Of a DNA stretch of 64,000 bases, positions 8,611 through 18,174 are shown piece by piece. Source of the stretch: Streptomyces yangpuensis (lineage in GTDB: Bacteria; Actinomycetota; Actinomycetes; Streptomycetales; Streptomycetaceae); the NCBI RefSeq assembly GCF_001005295.1, contig NZ_LBMK01000001.1:1107805-1171804 (forward strand). The letters run 5' to 3'. Under the pieces are notes generated by a model. The model saw only the letters and a program-made list of their open reading frames with translations, was not told the DNA's origin and ran no database searches. Every line of letters starts with the position of its first letter. Position 1 is the stretch's first letter. The translations under genes were made by a program, and so were the position numbers.

Positions 8611-8725
8611 TGCCGTCCGCCCCACCCGCGGCGTCCGGGGAATGGGACGGCCGGGCGGATGGTTCACACCACTGATGGTTGAACAGCAAACCGTCCCCTC
8701 AGTGACCCCGGAGAGAAGAAGGATC

Positions 8726-9433
8726 ATGCGCGTCGAGATCTGGAGCGACATCGCCTGCCCCTGGTGCTACATCGGCAAGGCCCGTTTCACCAAGGGGCTG
8801 GCCGCGTTCGCGCACCGTGACGAGGTGGAGGTCGTCTTCCGGTCCTTCGAGCTCGACCCGGGCAGCCCCAAGGGCGTGACGGCTCCCGTCGTGGAGATGC
8901 TCGCCAAGAAGTACGGCCGCACCCTCGACGAGGCGCGCGGCATGGAGGAGCACGTCGCCGCGAGCGCCCGCGCCGAGGGGCTGACGTACCGGACCGAGGG
9001 GCGCGACCACGGCAACACCTTCGACATCCACCGGCTGCTGCACCTGGCCGACGCCAGGGGCCGGCAGGAGGAGCTGCTCGACCTCGCCTACCGGGCCAAC
9101 TTCGCCGAGGAGCGCTCCGTCTTCGACCCCGGGGTGCTGGTCGCGCTCGCGGTCGAGGCCGGACTGGACGAGGAGGAGGCGCGCGCCGTCCTCGCCGACG
9201 ACTCCGCCTATGCCGACGAGGTCCGCGCCGACGAGCGCGAGGCCGCCGAGCTGGGTGCGAACGCCGTGCCGTTCTTCGTCCTCGACCGCCGTTACGGGAT
9301 CTCCGGCGGACAGCCGGCCGAGGTGTTCACCCGGGCACTGGAGCAGGCGTGGGCCGGGCGCGAGGTGGAGGAGCCGGTCCCCGGGGCCGACGCGTGCGAG
9401 CCCGACGGGGCGTGCGCCGTCCCGCAGGTATAA
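8726..9433 (+). CDS. DsbA-family (FrnE-like) oxidoreductase
   Basis: 235 residues without signal peptide, so cytoplasmic. The thioredoxin-fold active site is CPWC near residues 11-14 (SDIACPWCYIGKARF). The helical insert and the return strand with cis-Pro (GANAVPFFVLDRRYGISGGQ) follow the FrnE/polyketide-isomerase branch of DsbA proteins. The C-terminus carries two extra cysteines (ADACEPDGACAVPQV). FrnE-type proteins handle disulfide exchange under oxidative stress. The start has a good ribosome site (gagagaagaagga). Confidence 0.88.
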   Translation: MRVEIWSDIACPWCYIGKARFTKGLAAFAHRDEVEVVFRSFELDPGSPKGVTAPVVEMLAKKYGRTLDEARGMEEHVAASARAEGLTYRTEGRDHGNTFDIHRLLHLADARGRQEELLDLAYRANFAEERSVFDPGVLVALAVEAGLDEEEARAVLADDSAYADEVRADEREAAELGANAVPFFVLDRRYGISGGQPAEVFTRALEQAWAGREVEEPVPGADACEPDGACAVPQV

Positions 9434-9503
9434 GCATTGCTTGGAGTGGGCGGGTAAAACTCGGCAATGGACTTTGGGTCGTTCCTGGCGCAGAGTTGAC
9501 GGC

Positions 9504-10565
9504 ATGGATCTTCCGATCGCCGAAGCGACCCGTGCCGAGTTCGCCCACTCCACCACCTATCTCAACTCCGCGAAATGCGGGGTCGTCCCGCGTTCCGCCG
9601 TCGCCGCGATGAAGGAGCTCGCCGAGGGGGCGGGGGCCGGGATCCCCGCCGGATTCGGCGACTTCGACCGCGTGAACCGCGCCCGCGCCTCCTTCGCCCG
9701 CCTGGTCGGGGTGGATGCCGACCGGGTGGCCGTCGGCTCGGCGGTGGCCACCCACGTCGGCCTCGTCGCGGCCTCGCTGCCCTCCGGCGCCGAAGTGCTG
9801 TGCCCGGAGGACGACTTCGCCTCCGTGATCAACCCGTTCGTGGTGCGGGACGACCTCAAGGTGCGGTTCGCACCGCTGGAGTCCCTCGCCGAGGCCGTCG
9901 GCCCGGACACCGCCCTGGTCTCGCTGAGCGCCGTACAGTCCGCGGACGGGCGCAAGGCCGACCTGGCGGCGGTCCGCGCGGCGACCGCCGCGCACGGCGC
10001 CCGGATGCTCGTGGACGCCTCCCAGGCGGCGGGCTGGCTGCCCTTCGACGCCACGCCGTACGACTACACGGTCACCGTCGGCTTCAAGTGGCTGCTCGGC
10101 GTCCGCGGGGCCTCGTTCCTGACCGTGTCGCAGGAGGCGCAGGAGGCGCTGACCCCGCTGCACGCCGGCTGGGTGGCCGCGGAGTCCATGTGGGACGCCG
10201 TCTACGGCCCGATGCCCGAACTGGCTGCTTCCGCACGGCGGTTCGACGAGTCCCCGGCCTTCCTCGCCTACCACGCGGCAGAGGTCTCGCTGGCCCTGTT
10301 CGAGCGGATCGGCATCGAGGCCGTGCACGCCCACGACACCGCCCTGGCCGCCCGCTACCGCGCCGGACTCGCGAGTCTCGGCCATGAGCCCGTACCCGGT
10401 GACGCCGCCATCGTCTCCGTGCCGGGCCTCGCCGGCCGGCAGCCGGCCCTGGAGGCGGCCGGCATCCTCACCTCGGCCCGCGCGGGCCTGCTGCGGGCCG
10501 CGTTCCACCTGTACAACACGGAGGCGGAGGTGGACCGGCTCCTGGACGCCCTCTCCGCCTCCTGA
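9504..10565 (+). CDS. class V PLP-dependent aminotransferase / NifS-like
   Basis: 353 residues. The PLP lysine is Lys195 in TVTVGFKWLLG, with the conserved DASQAAGW (Asp171) upstream. The N-terminus (TTYLNSAKCG) matches the opening of class V enzymes. No cysteine loop typical of cysteine desulfurase is evident near the expected place, so aminotransferase or lyase activity is more likely than sulfur transfer. No Shine-Dalgarno is strong; MDLPIAEATRAEF is the only reasonable start. Followed after 30 bases by an amidohydrolase gene in the same direction. Confidence 0.82.
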   Translation: MDLPIAEATRAEFAHSTTYLNSAKCGVVPRSAVAAMKELAEGAGAGIPAGFGDFDRVNRARASFARLVGVDADRVAVGSAVATHVGLVAASLPSGAEVLCPEDDFASVINPFVVRDDLKVRFAPLESLAEAVGPDTALVSLSAVQSADGRKADLAAVRAATAAHGARMLVDASQAAGWLPFDATPYDYTVTVGFKWLLGVRGASFLTVSQEAQEALTPLHAGWVAAESMWDAVYGPMPELAASARRFDESPAFLAYHAAEVSLALFERIGIEAVHAHDTALAARYRAGLASLGHEPVPGDAAIVSVPGLAGRQPALEAAGILTSARAGLLRAAFHLYNTEAEVDRLLDALSAS

Positions 10566-10595
10566 GGCGGCGGGGGCCGCACGTACAGTGCCGCC

Positions 10596-11726
10596 ATGAG
10601 CGATGTGAGCGATGTGAGCGGTCAGACCGGCTCGGGCGGCTCGGGTGATGTGCTGCACGTGAAGGGGCGGGTGCTGATCGGGCCCGACGAGGTCCGCGAC
10701 GAGCTCTGGGTCGTCGGCGGGCGCGTCTCCTACGAGCGCCCGCCCGGCGCCCGCGAGGTCACCACCGTGACCGGCTGGGTCCTGCCCGGGCTGGTCGACG
10801 CGCACTGCCACGTGGGGCTCGACGCCCACGGGCCGGTCGACGCCGGGACGGCCGAGCGCCAGGCGCTCACCGACCGCGACGCGGGCACCCTCCTGATCCG
10901 CGACGCCGGATCGCCCTCGGACACCCGCTGGATCGACGACCGCGAGGACCTCCCGAAGATCATCCGGGCGGGCCGGCACATCGCGCGCACCCGCCGCTAC
11001 ATCCGCAACTACGCCCACGAGATCGAGCCGGCCGACCTCGTCGAGTACGTCGGCCGCGAGGCACGGCGCGGCGACGGCTGGGTGAAGCTGGTCGGCGACT
11101 GGATCGACCGCGACGCCGGCGACCTGACGGCCTGCTGGCCGCGCGCCGAGGTCGAGGCGGCCATCGCCGAGGCGCACCGGCTGGGCGCCCGGGTCACCGC
11201 CCACTGCTTCGCCGAGGACTCGCTGCGCGACCTCGTCGAGGCCGGCATCGACTGCATCGAACACGCCACCGGCCTCACCGAGGACACCATCCCGCTGTTC
11301 GCGCAGCGCGGGGTCGCGATCGTCCCCACCCTCGTCAACATCGCGACCTTCCCGAAGCTCGCGGCGGGCGGCGACGCGAAGTTCCCCCGCTGGTCGGCCC
11401 ACATGCGCCGGCTCCACGAGCGGCGCTACGACACCGTCCGGGCCGCTCACGACGCGGGCATCCAGGTCTACGTCGGCACCGACGCCGGGGGTTCCCTGCC
11501 GCACGGGCTGGTCGCGGCGGAGGTCGCCGAGCTGGTGAAGGCCGGGATCCCGGCCCTGGAGGCCCTCTCGGCGACGGCCTGGGCGGCCCGCGAGTGGCTC
11601 GGCAGGCCGGGGCTGACCGAGGGCGCACCGGCGGACCTGGTGGTCTACGACGCCGACCCGCGGGCCGACGTACGGGTCCTGGCGCAGCCGCGGCGGGTGG
11701 TCGTCGACGGCAGGGTCAGGGCCTGA
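10596..11726 (+). CDS. metal-dependent amidohydrolase
   Basis: 376 residues of the urease-like amidohydrolase superfamily. Metal ligands are visible in order: HCH near residue 70 (LPGLVDAHCHVG), Lys candidate in GWVKLVGDW, His in VTAHCFAED, His in CIEHATG, and the final Asp in YVGTDAGGSLPHG. A typical beta-sandwich strand starts (VLHVKGRVLIGP) and ends (ADLVVYDADPRADVRVL) the protein. It likely hydrolyses a cyclic amide or related ring. The first codons are a small repeat (MSDVSDVSGQ). It probably shares a transcript with the PLP enzyme 30 bases upstream. Confidence 0.87.
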   Translation: MSDVSDVSGQTGSGGSGDVLHVKGRVLIGPDEVRDELWVVGGRVSYERPPGAREVTTVTGWVLPGLVDAHCHVGLDAHGPVDAGTAERQALTDRDAGTLLIRDAGSPSDTRWIDDREDLPKIIRAGRHIARTRRYIRNYAHEIEPADLVEYVGREARRGDGWVKLVGDWIDRDAGDLTACWPRAEVEAAIAEAHRLGARVTAHCFAEDSLRDLVEAGIDCIEHATGLTEDTIPLFAQRGVAIVPTLVNIATFPKLAAGGDAKFPRWSAHMRRLHERRYDTVRAAHDAGIQVYVGTDAGGSLPHGLVAAEVAELVKAGIPALEALSATAWAAREWLGRPGLTEGAPADLVVYDADPRADVRVLAQPRRVVVDGRVRA

Positions 11727-11928
11727 ACACGGCGGCACGAACGCGGTGCGGTGAGCGGGGCCGCAAATCGAAACCCAGCACGGAAACCACCCTTTGGGGT
11801 GAAGTGACCTCAGGTGGCTGCCCCGTCACCCACATTGAGTAAGGATTCCCAGGGTCGAAGCCGTCGGCGCGTGCGATGTCCCCCATTGGCCGCGCGACGG
11901 CACCCAACTCCCCGGGGGTTCCAGGACC

Positions 11929-12909
11929 TTGAACAGCAACACCTTCCGCATGCCCGCGGCCGTTCTGCTCGCCACGGGGGCGGTCGCCCTGCTCACCGCA
12001 CCGCCCGCCTCCGCCACCGCAGGCACCCCCGGCGGCGGAGAGGGCAAGGCCGGCGCCGTCGTCCTGCGCACCGGACTGGACGTGGGACTGCTCAACAAGA
12101 CCGTGCACGTCCCGATGAAAGCCACCCTCAACGAGGTCAGCGCCCCCGCGACCGCGCAGAAGACGGCGCTGACCGTCACCCTGGACGGGGTCGAGGGGAA
12201 CAAGCCGGTCAGCGTCCTGAACGCGACCGTCGCCACCTCCAAGGCCACCGCCGACAAGAACGCGGCGGCGGCCGAGGTCAACCTGGCCAAGGCCCGCGTG
12301 CACGTCCCCGGGCTCCCGCTGCTCTCCCTGATCGAGGTGGAGAAGGTCACCTCCAAGGCCGTCTGCGAAGCCGGCAAGAAGCCGGTGGCCAGCGCCAACG
12401 TCCTGGGCACGGTGACCGCGCTCGGCAAGAAGGTCAACCTGTCGGCGGGCGGTCCCACCAAGGTCGAGGTCCCCGGAGTGGGCATGGTCAGTATGGAGCT
12501 GTCCGGCACCGAGACCACCTCCAGCACGGCCGCCGCTGCCGCGCTCCGGCTGAAGGTGGCGGTGAACCCGCTGAACCTGAACGTGGCCCAGGTGGACGGC
12601 GAGATCGTGCTGGCCGAGGCGCACTGCGAGTCCCCGAAGGGCCCGGCCCCGACGACGAAGGCGCCCGAGCAGCCGGGGCAGCCCGGGCAGCCCGACATCA
12701 AGACCCAGACCGGCACCGGCACCGGCACCGGGAACGGCACCGGCGGCGCCACCACCGGCTCGGGCACCGGCTCGGGCGGCACCCCGGACGCCAACCTGGC
12801 CGAGACCGGCGGCGGTTCGCTCACCCCCTTCATCACGGGCGGTGCGCTGACCCTGCTCGCCCTCGGCGGCGGAGCGCTCTTCCTGACCCGCCGGGGCAGG
12901 GCCCAGTAG
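11929..12909 (+). CDS. SCO1860-family secreted LAETG-anchored protein
   Basis: 326 residues from a TTG start (MNSNTFRMPAAVLLATG); an internal ATG at 11950 would shorten the signal peptide n-region. Residues 1-30 form a signal peptide ending at ASA. The mature part repeats small beta-rich segments, then a Thr/Gly-rich linker of TGTGTGNGTGG type. The C-terminus has LAETG at about residue 290, a hydrophobic helix (GGALTLLALGGGALFL) and TRRGRAQ, the pattern of a sortase E substrate attached to peptidoglycan. Function in the wall is unknown. In Streptomyces this family lies beside cobalamin genes, as here. Confidence 0.9.
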   Translation: MNSNTFRMPAAVLLATGAVALLTAPPASATAGTPGGGEGKAGAVVLRTGLDVGLLNKTVHVPMKATLNEVSAPATAQKTALTVTLDGVEGNKPVSVLNATVATSKATADKNAAAAEVNLAKARVHVPGLPLLSLIEVEKVTSKAVCEAGKKPVASANVLGTVTALGKKVNLSAGGPTKVEVPGVGMVSMELSGTETTSSTAAAAALRLKVAVNPLNLNVAQVDGEIVLAEAHCESPKGPAPTTKAPEQPGQPGQPDIKTQTGTGTGTGNGTGGATTGSGTGSGGTPDANLAETGGGSLTPFITGGALTLLALGGGALFLTRRGRAQ

Positions 12910-13021
12910 GACCACCGGGCGACCAGGCCCGACCTGGTTCCCGGCCCGGGCCTCGGCCCGCCGTCCGGCGCGGCCGCGTCCGGCACCACCGCCACCCGGC
13001 GAGCACATCGGAGGGGAGTGC

Positions 13022-14254
13022 TCAACGGGTGGCGTGGGTGAGCCCCTGATCACCCGCGCCACGTGACATCACGGCGTCGGTGACCTGCCGGTCGATCCGT
13101 GCGTACGCGTCGCGCTTCGCGGCCGGCAGCGTCTCGTCCGAGGCCGCGCAGGAGGCGCAGACGACGCGGAACGGCGGGCCCATGTCCGAGTACTGCGTGA
13201 GGTACTCGGCCTTCACCACTTCCCAGCGGCCCGGCCGGTCCGCCGCCGGGGCGAAGGTGAAGCGGGGCACCGAGGACTGGTTGCCGCGCAGCTTGTCGGC
13301 CGGGACGAAGCTGGCGACCTGGTCGCCCATGCCGAAGACCACCCAGGTGCCGTTGATCTTCTCGTAGGGCTGCGGGACGTGGTTGTGCGTGCCGATGATC
13401 AGGTCGATGTCGGGGAGGCCGTCGGCCGACCGGGAGGCGGTCAGGGCCTGCGCCAGCTCCGTCTGCTGCTGGTCCGGGGCCGTCTGCCATTCGGTGCCCC
13501 AGTGGACGCTGAGCACCACGACGTTCGCCCCGCCCGCCCGGGCCGCGCGGGCGTCGGCGACGATCCGGTCCTTGTCGATCAGGTTCACGGCCCACGGCTT
13601 GTCCCGGGGGAGCGGGATGCCGTTCGTGCCGTACGTGTACGACAGCTGGGCGACCTTCGCGCCGCCCGCCGAGAGCAGGGCCGGGGCCTTGGCCTCCTCC
13701 GCGCTGCGCGCCGAGCCGACGTGCGGGATGCCGACCCGGTCGAGGTGTTCCAGGGTGCGGGCGAGGCCCTCGTAGCCGTCGTCCAGCGTGTGGTTCGAGG
13801 CGGTGGAACACCCGTCGTACCCGGCGTCCTTGAGGGCGTCCGCCAGCTGGTGCGGGGCCTTGAAGGTGGGATAGCCGGTGTAGGGCCCGCCGGGGCGCCC
13901 GTACGGTATCTCGTGGTGGCATATCGCCAGGTCGGCGGCGGAGACCAGGGGTTTGACCCCGGCGAGTATCTTCCGGAAGTCGTACTCCCCGGCCCGGCCG
14001 GCGTCGTCCCCCGCCCGTTGGACGATGGACGGGTACGGGATGATGTCCCCGGTCGCCACCAGCGTGAACGGCTGTCCCGCGGGCGCGGCGGCGGCCGTCG
14101 GCGGGGGTGTCGCGGCGCGGTCCTGTCCGGCGCCCAGCCGCTGCCGTGCGGCGGGTGCGTCGTCTCCGTCGAGCAGCTGCGGTACTGCGTACAGGGCGCC
14201 GCCCACGATCACCAGTCCGGCCAGCGCTGCGCCTGCCGCGGCGGATGCCTTCAT
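13022..14254 (-). CDS. CapA-family (PGA_cap) metallophosphatase-like protein
   Basis: 410 residues. An N-terminal membrane anchor or signal (AAAGAALAGLVIVGGALYAV) is followed by an Ala/Pro linker and a CapA domain with VATGDIIPYPS, ADLAICHHEIPYG, SVHWGTEWQ and GTHNHVPQP, the usual metal-binding positions of the calcineurin-like fold. Family members take part in poly-gamma-glutamate or capsule export and wall biology; no pgs genes are here, so the role is open. It converges on the LAETG-anchored protein gene across a 112-base gap with GC-rich inverted repeats. Confidence 0.87.
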   Translation of the reverse strand: MKASAAAGAALAGLVIVGGALYAVPQLLDGDDAPAARQRLGAGQDRAATPPPTAAAAPAGQPFTLVATGDIIPYPSIVQRAGDDAGRAGEYDFRKILAGVKPLVSAADLAICHHEIPYGRPGGPYTGYPTFKAPHQLADALKDAGYDGCSTASNHTLDDGYEGLARTLEHLDRVGIPHVGSARSAEEAKAPALLSAGGAKVAQLSYTYGTNGIPLPRDKPWAVNLIDKDRIVADARAARAGGANVVVLSVHWGTEWQTAPDQQQTELAQALTASRSADGLPDIDLIIGTHNHVPQPYEKINGTWVVFGMGDQVASFVPADKLRGNQSSVPRFTFAPAADRPGRWEVVKAEYLTQYSDMGPPFRVVCASCAASDETLPAAKRDAYARIDRQVTDAVMSRGAGDQGLTHATR

Positions 14255-14434
14255 TGCCTGCCCCCGTTGTCCGTGCCCCGATGCGGGGATCCTCGAACGG
14301 CCCCGCCCCCGCAGCCATCGTAGGGGGGCCGTTCGAGTGAACCCGGCACCGGAACCCCCGGGAACACGCAGGTCAGGCGGGTGTGCCCGAGGCGATCTGG
14401 AGGCCGCCCCCAGGTCGGCCCGAGGCCGGCGCGA

Positions 14435-14460
14435 GGTCAGCGGGCGGTCAGCGGGCGGTC
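14435..14460. repeat. 11-bp tandem repeat across the cobC stop codon
   Basis: ggtcagcgggc occurs at 14435-14445 and 14446-14456, followed by a partial third copy. The second copy contains the tca that is the TGA stop of the CobE-CobC gene, so the end of the gene has been copied downstream of itself. Confidence 0.85.
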
Positions 14461-15869
14461 AGCGCGAGGGCCCGGTCCAGGGCCTGCAGCAGCCGGCCCG
14501 TCGTCGCCCGGTCGCGCACCGCCAGCCGGAGCCAGGTCCGGTCCAGCCCGGGGAAGGTGTCCCCCCGCCGGACGGCGAAGCCGAGGGCCCGCAGCTGGGT
14601 GCGGACCTCCGCGCCGTCCGCCACCCGGATCAGGACGAACGGACCCTCCGCCCGGCCCACGACCGTCACCTCCTCGAACTCCGCGAGCCCGGCCAGCAGG
14701 TGCGCCCTGTCCACCGCGATCCGCCGCGCCGCCTCCTCCGCCTCGGCCAGCGCCGCCGGAGCCACGCAGGCCTCGGCCGCCACCAGGGCGGGCGTCGACA
14801 CCGGCCACAGCGGCTGCGCCGCCGCCAGCTTCGCGATCACCCCGGGCTCGGCCAGTACGTAGCCGATCCGCAGCCCTGCCAGGCCCCACGTCTTCGTCAG
14901 GCTCCGCAGCACCACCAGCCCCGGCAGGTCCGTCCGGCCCGCGAGGGCCTCCCGTTCGCCCGGGACCGCGTCCATGAACGCCTCATCCACCACCAGGGTC
15001 CGGCCCGGCCGGGCCAGCGCGGCCAGGGTCGCCGCCGGGTGCAGGACGGACGTCGGATTGGTCGGGTTGCCGACGACCACCAGGTCCGCGTCCTCCGGCA
15101 CGGCGGCCGGATCCAGCCGGAACCCGTCCTCGGCGCGCAGCACCACCCGCTCGACCTGATGGCCGGCGTCGCGCAGGGCGGCCTCCGGCTCGGTGAACTG
15201 CGGATGCACCACGACCGGCCGTACGGCGCCCAGGGCCCGCGCGATCAGCACGAAGGCCTCCGCCGCCCCCGCCGTCAGCAGCACCCGCTCGACCGGCAGC
15301 CCGTGCCGGGCCGCCACCGCCGCCCGGGCGGCGCGCCCGTCGGGATACGCGGCGAGGTCCCCGAGACAGGCGGCGATCCGCTGCTTGAGCCACTCCGGCG
15401 GCGTGTTCGCCCGTACGTTGACCGCGAGGTCCTCCAGGGCGGAGCCCGCGTCCGCCACCTCGGCGTCCCCGTGGTGGCGCAGGTCGTGGGCCTGCGCCGT
15501 GGCCACCGCGCAGGTCGCCGACAGTGAGCGGCGCTTGGGCACGAGGAGCTCCCCGCCCGCCACGAGGGCGGCGGCCTCCGCCACCGAGGGGGTGCCGGTC
15601 GCGGCCCGCGCCGCCTCCGAGGGGTGCGGCACGGGGACGGCGGCCAGCCGGTCCGCGGGATAGCCGACGACAGGCACGCCGAAACGTTCCGCCGCCCCGG
15701 CGATCCCCGCCTCGCCCGCCTTCGAGTCCACCGTGGCCAGCGCCGTCACCGCCGCCGCGGCCAGCCCGGCGCCCCGCAGCGTCTCCTCGACCAGCGCGCA
15801 GACCTCCTCGACGGACACTCCCGCCCGCCCGCCGACCCCGACCACCAGCTGCGTCGTGTACTCGCCCAC
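14448..15869 (-). CDS. cobC: CobE/CbiG_C-CobC fusion protein (cobalamin synthesis)
   Basis: 473 residues in two parts. Residues about 1-120 match the CbiG C-terminal/CobE domain (LVVGVGGRAGVSVEEVCALV, ALATVDSKAGEAG, VPVVGYPADRLAAV). Residues about 140-473 form a fold-type I PLP enzyme of the CobC/CobD(Salmonella) and histidinol-phosphate aminotransferase group, with NVRANTPPEW, VVGNPTNPTS, VVDEAFMD and PLP lysine in SLTKTWGLAGLRIGY. The second part supplies the aminopropanol arm; CobE/CbiG acts in ring contraction. I chose the GTG at 15869, preceded by GGAGG; the frame stays open to a GTG at 15917. The 3' end is repeated (see 14435). Confidence 0.85.
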   Translation of the reverse strand: MGEYTTQLVVGVGGRAGVSVEEVCALVEETLRGAGLAAAAVTALATVDSKAGEAGIAGAAERFGVPVVGYPADRLAAVPVPHPSEAARAATGTPSVAEAAALVAGGELLVPKRRSLSATCAVATAQAHDLRHHGDAEVADAGSALEDLAVNVRANTPPEWLKQRIAACLGDLAAYPDGRAARAAVAARHGLPVERVLLTAGAAEAFVLIARALGAVRPVVVHPQFTEPEAALRDAGHQVERVVLRAEDGFRLDPAAVPEDADLVVVGNPTNPTSVLHPAATLAALARPGRTLVVDEAFMDAVPGEREALAGRTDLPGLVVLRSLTKTWGLAGLRIGYVLAEPGVIAKLAAAQPLWPVSTPALVAAEACVAPAALAEAEEAARRIAVDRAHLLAGLAEFEEVTVVGRAEGPFVLIRVADGAEVRTQLRALGFAVRRGDTFPGLDRTWLRLAVRDRATTGRLLQALDRALALTAR

Positions 15870-15997
15870 CGCGGGGCCTCCCTCCGTAGTCACGGTCACC
15901 GGCACTTCACCGGACACCGGTCAGTCGTCAACACTGCGACGCCCGCCGCCCGCGTGCGGATGTGCGCACGGGCCGGGGAATCTGTATTCAGGGGCAC

Positions 15998-16723
15998 ATG
16001 GCCGTGATCGTGGCGTTGGGCGCGTTCCTGATGACCCTGCTGGGCGGTTGGACGGCGCAGCGCGTCACCGACCGCCGCCACCTCGTGCTGGGGCTGGCGG
16101 GCGGGCTGATGCTCGGCGTCGTCGGCCTCGACCTGCTCCCCGAGGCCCTGCACGCGGCGGGCGGCGAGGTCTTCGGCGTCCCGCTCGCCCTGCTGCTCTT
16201 CGTGGCCGGCTTCCTCGTCGCCCACGTCGTCGAACGGCTGCTGGCCGTCCGTCAGGCCGCGCACGGCGCCGAGAACGGCGCGCGCGTCCCGCAGGTCGGG
16301 CTCACCGCGGCCGCCGCGATGGTCGCCCACAGCCTCGCCGACGGGGTGGCGCTCGGCGCGGCCTTCCAGGTCGGCGGCGGAATGGGCGTGGCCGTGGCGC
16401 TGGCCGTGATCACCCACGACTTCGCCGACGGGTTCAACACCTACACCCTCACCAGCCTCTACGGGAACGACCGCCGCAAGGCCCTGCTGATGCTCTTCGC
16501 GGACGCGGCCGCCCCGGTGGTGGGCGCCGCGTCCACTCTGCTGTTCACCCTTCCGGAGGAACCCCTCGGCGCGTACCTCGGGTTCTTCGGAGGCCTCCTG
16601 CTCTACCTCGCGGCCGCCGAGATCCTGCCCGAGGCGCACCACAAGCACCCCGCCCTGTCCACGCTGATGTGCACGGTGGGCGGGGTGGCCGGGATCTGGC
16701 TCGTGGTGGGCATCGCGGAGTGA
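15998..16723 (+). CDS. ZIP-family metal transporter
   Basis: 241 residues with about eight membrane helices. The family signature with metal-site histidines is clear: AMVAHSLADGVALGAAF in helix 4 and HDFADGFNTYT in helix 5, plus a late HHKHPALSTL. ZIP proteins import zinc or other divalent metals. It is divergent from the cobE-cobC gene and converges on cobB with only 11 bases between stops, so it is embedded in the cobalamin region; cobalt or zinc supply for the pathway is a plausible but unproven role. The ATG at 15998 is preceded by caggggcac. Confidence 0.88.
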   Translation: MAVIVALGAFLMTLLGGWTAQRVTDRRHLVLGLAGGLMLGVVGLDLLPEALHAAGGEVFGVPLALLLFVAGFLVAHVVERLLAVRQAAHGAENGARVPQVGLTAAAAMVAHSLADGVALGAAFQVGGGMGVAVALAVITHDFADGFNTYTLTSLYGNDRRKALLMLFADAAAPVVGAASTLLFTLPEEPLGAYLGFFGGLLLYLAAAEILPEAHHKHPALSTLMCTVGGVAGIWLVVGIAE

Positions 16724-16734
16724 GCCGGCGGGGT

Positions 16735-18174
16735 TCACGGCCGTGCTGCCGCGGCATCCCGTACGGCCGCCGTCCCCGCGGCCGCGGCCTCGGCGAAACG
16801 GCGGGCGACGGACGGCTCCGCCGCCCAGTGCGTGTGCAGGTAGCTGGCGTGCACACCCCGCTGGACGAAGCCCTCGACCCGGCGCTCCGGGTGGGTGAAC
16901 CCCCACGCCGGAGCGGCACCGGCACCCGGCTCGATCACCGTCCGGTGGAACTCGTGCCCGCGCAGCCGGGTCCCGGCCGCCGCGAGCGAGCTGTCCGACA
17001 CCGCCACCGCCTCGCGGTACCCCAGGGTCAGCCGCTCGGACATCCGCGCGTCCGCGTCGAGCACCCCGCACATGGGCTTCCCGTCCAGCGACCGCGCCAG
17101 GTACAGCAGCCCGGCGCACTCTGCCGCCACCGGACCGCCCGACGCGGCGAAGGCCGAGACCGCCGCCCGCAGCGGCTGGTTGGCGGACAGCTCCGGCGCG
17201 TACACCTCCGGGAAGCCGCCGCCGATCACCAGGCCGGCGGTACCGGTCGGCAGGGCCTCGTCCTTCAGGGGATCGAAGGTGACGACCTCCGCCCCTGCGG
17301 CGGTGAGCAGCTCGGCGTGCTCGGCGTACGAGAACGTGAACGCCGGGCCGCCGGCGACCGCGATGACGGGCCGGCCGTGCGGTGCGGTGCCGTTGCCGGG
17401 GCTCTGCCCCGCACCCCGCGCCTCGAACGCCGGCGAGGCCGGATCCGGCGACCACGGGTCGCAGGACAGCGGCGGGGCCGTCCGGGCCAGCGCCATCAGC
17501 GCGTCCAGGTCACAGCCCGCCCGCACCTGCTCGGCCAGCGCCGCCACGGCGGCCAGCGCGTCGGCGTGCCGCTCGGCCACCGGTACCAGACCCAGGTGCC
17601 GGGAGGGGGTGGCCACCTGCGGGGCCCGCCGCAGGACACCGAGCACCGGCATCCCCGCCTCCTCCAGCGCCTCCCGCAGCATCACCTCGTGCCGGTCGGA
17701 GCCGACCTTGTTCAGGATCACGCCACCGAGGCGCACCTGCGGGTCGAAGGACGCGAAGCCGTGCACCAGCGCCGCCACCGACCGCGACTGCGAGGACGCG
17801 TCGACCACCAGCACCACCGGCGCCCGCAGCAACTTCGCCACCTGCGCCGTCGACGCCAGCTCGCCCCGGCCCGCAGCCCCGTCGTAGAGCCCCATCACGC
17901 CCTCGACCACAGCCAGGTCGCACCCGGCCGCCCCGTGCGCGAACAGCGGGGCGACCAGCTCCGGCCCGCACATGAACGCGTCGAGGTTGCGTCCCGGCCG
18001 GCCGGTGGCCAGCGCGTGGTAGCCGGGGTCGATGTAGTCGGGCCCGGCCTTGTGCGGGGACACGGCGAGGCCGCGCTCCGCGAAGGCCGCCATCAGGCCC
18101 GTGGCCACGGTGGTCTTGCCGCTGCCGGACGACGGCGCGGCGACGACCAGCCGGGGCATGTCGAACGAGGTCAC
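16735..18174 (-). CDS. cobB: cobyrinate a,c-diamide synthase
   Basis: 479 residues. The N-terminal half is an ATP-binding synthetase domain (MPRLVVAAPSSGSGKTT, PHKAGPDYIDPGYH, VVEGVMGLYDG). The C-terminal half is a class I-like glutamine amidotransferase domain with the cysteine in PVAAECAGLLYL and the HEFH motif. It amidates the a and c side chains of cobyrinate using glutamine and ATP. The start is taken at the GTG at 18174 that overlaps the cobO stop (GTGA) with gaaggg nine bases upstream; an adjacent GTG at 18177 or the ATG at 18159 are alternatives. Last gene of the cob transcript. Confidence 0.93.
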   Translation of the reverse strand: MTSFDMPRLVVAAPSSGSGKTTVATGLMAAFAERGLAVSPHKAGPDYIDPGYHALATGRPGRNLDAFMCGPELVAPLFAHGAAGCDLAVVEGVMGLYDGAAGRGELASTAQVAKLLRAPVVLVVDASSQSRSVAALVHGFASFDPQVRLGGVILNKVGSDRHEVMLREALEEAGMPVLGVLRRAPQVATPSRHLGLVPVAERHADALAAVAALAEQVRAGCDLDALMALARTAPPLSCDPWSPDPASPAFEARGAGQSPGNGTAPHGRPVIAVAGGPAFTFSYAEHAELLTAAGAEVVTFDPLKDEALPTGTAGLVIGGGFPEVYAPELSANQPLRAAVSAFAASGGPVAAECAGLLYLARSLDGKPMCGVLDADARMSERLTLGYREAVAVSDSSLAAAGTRLRGHEFHRTVIEPGAGAAPAWGFTHPERRVEGFVQRGVHASYLHTHWAAEPSVARRFAEAAAAGTAAVRDAAAARP

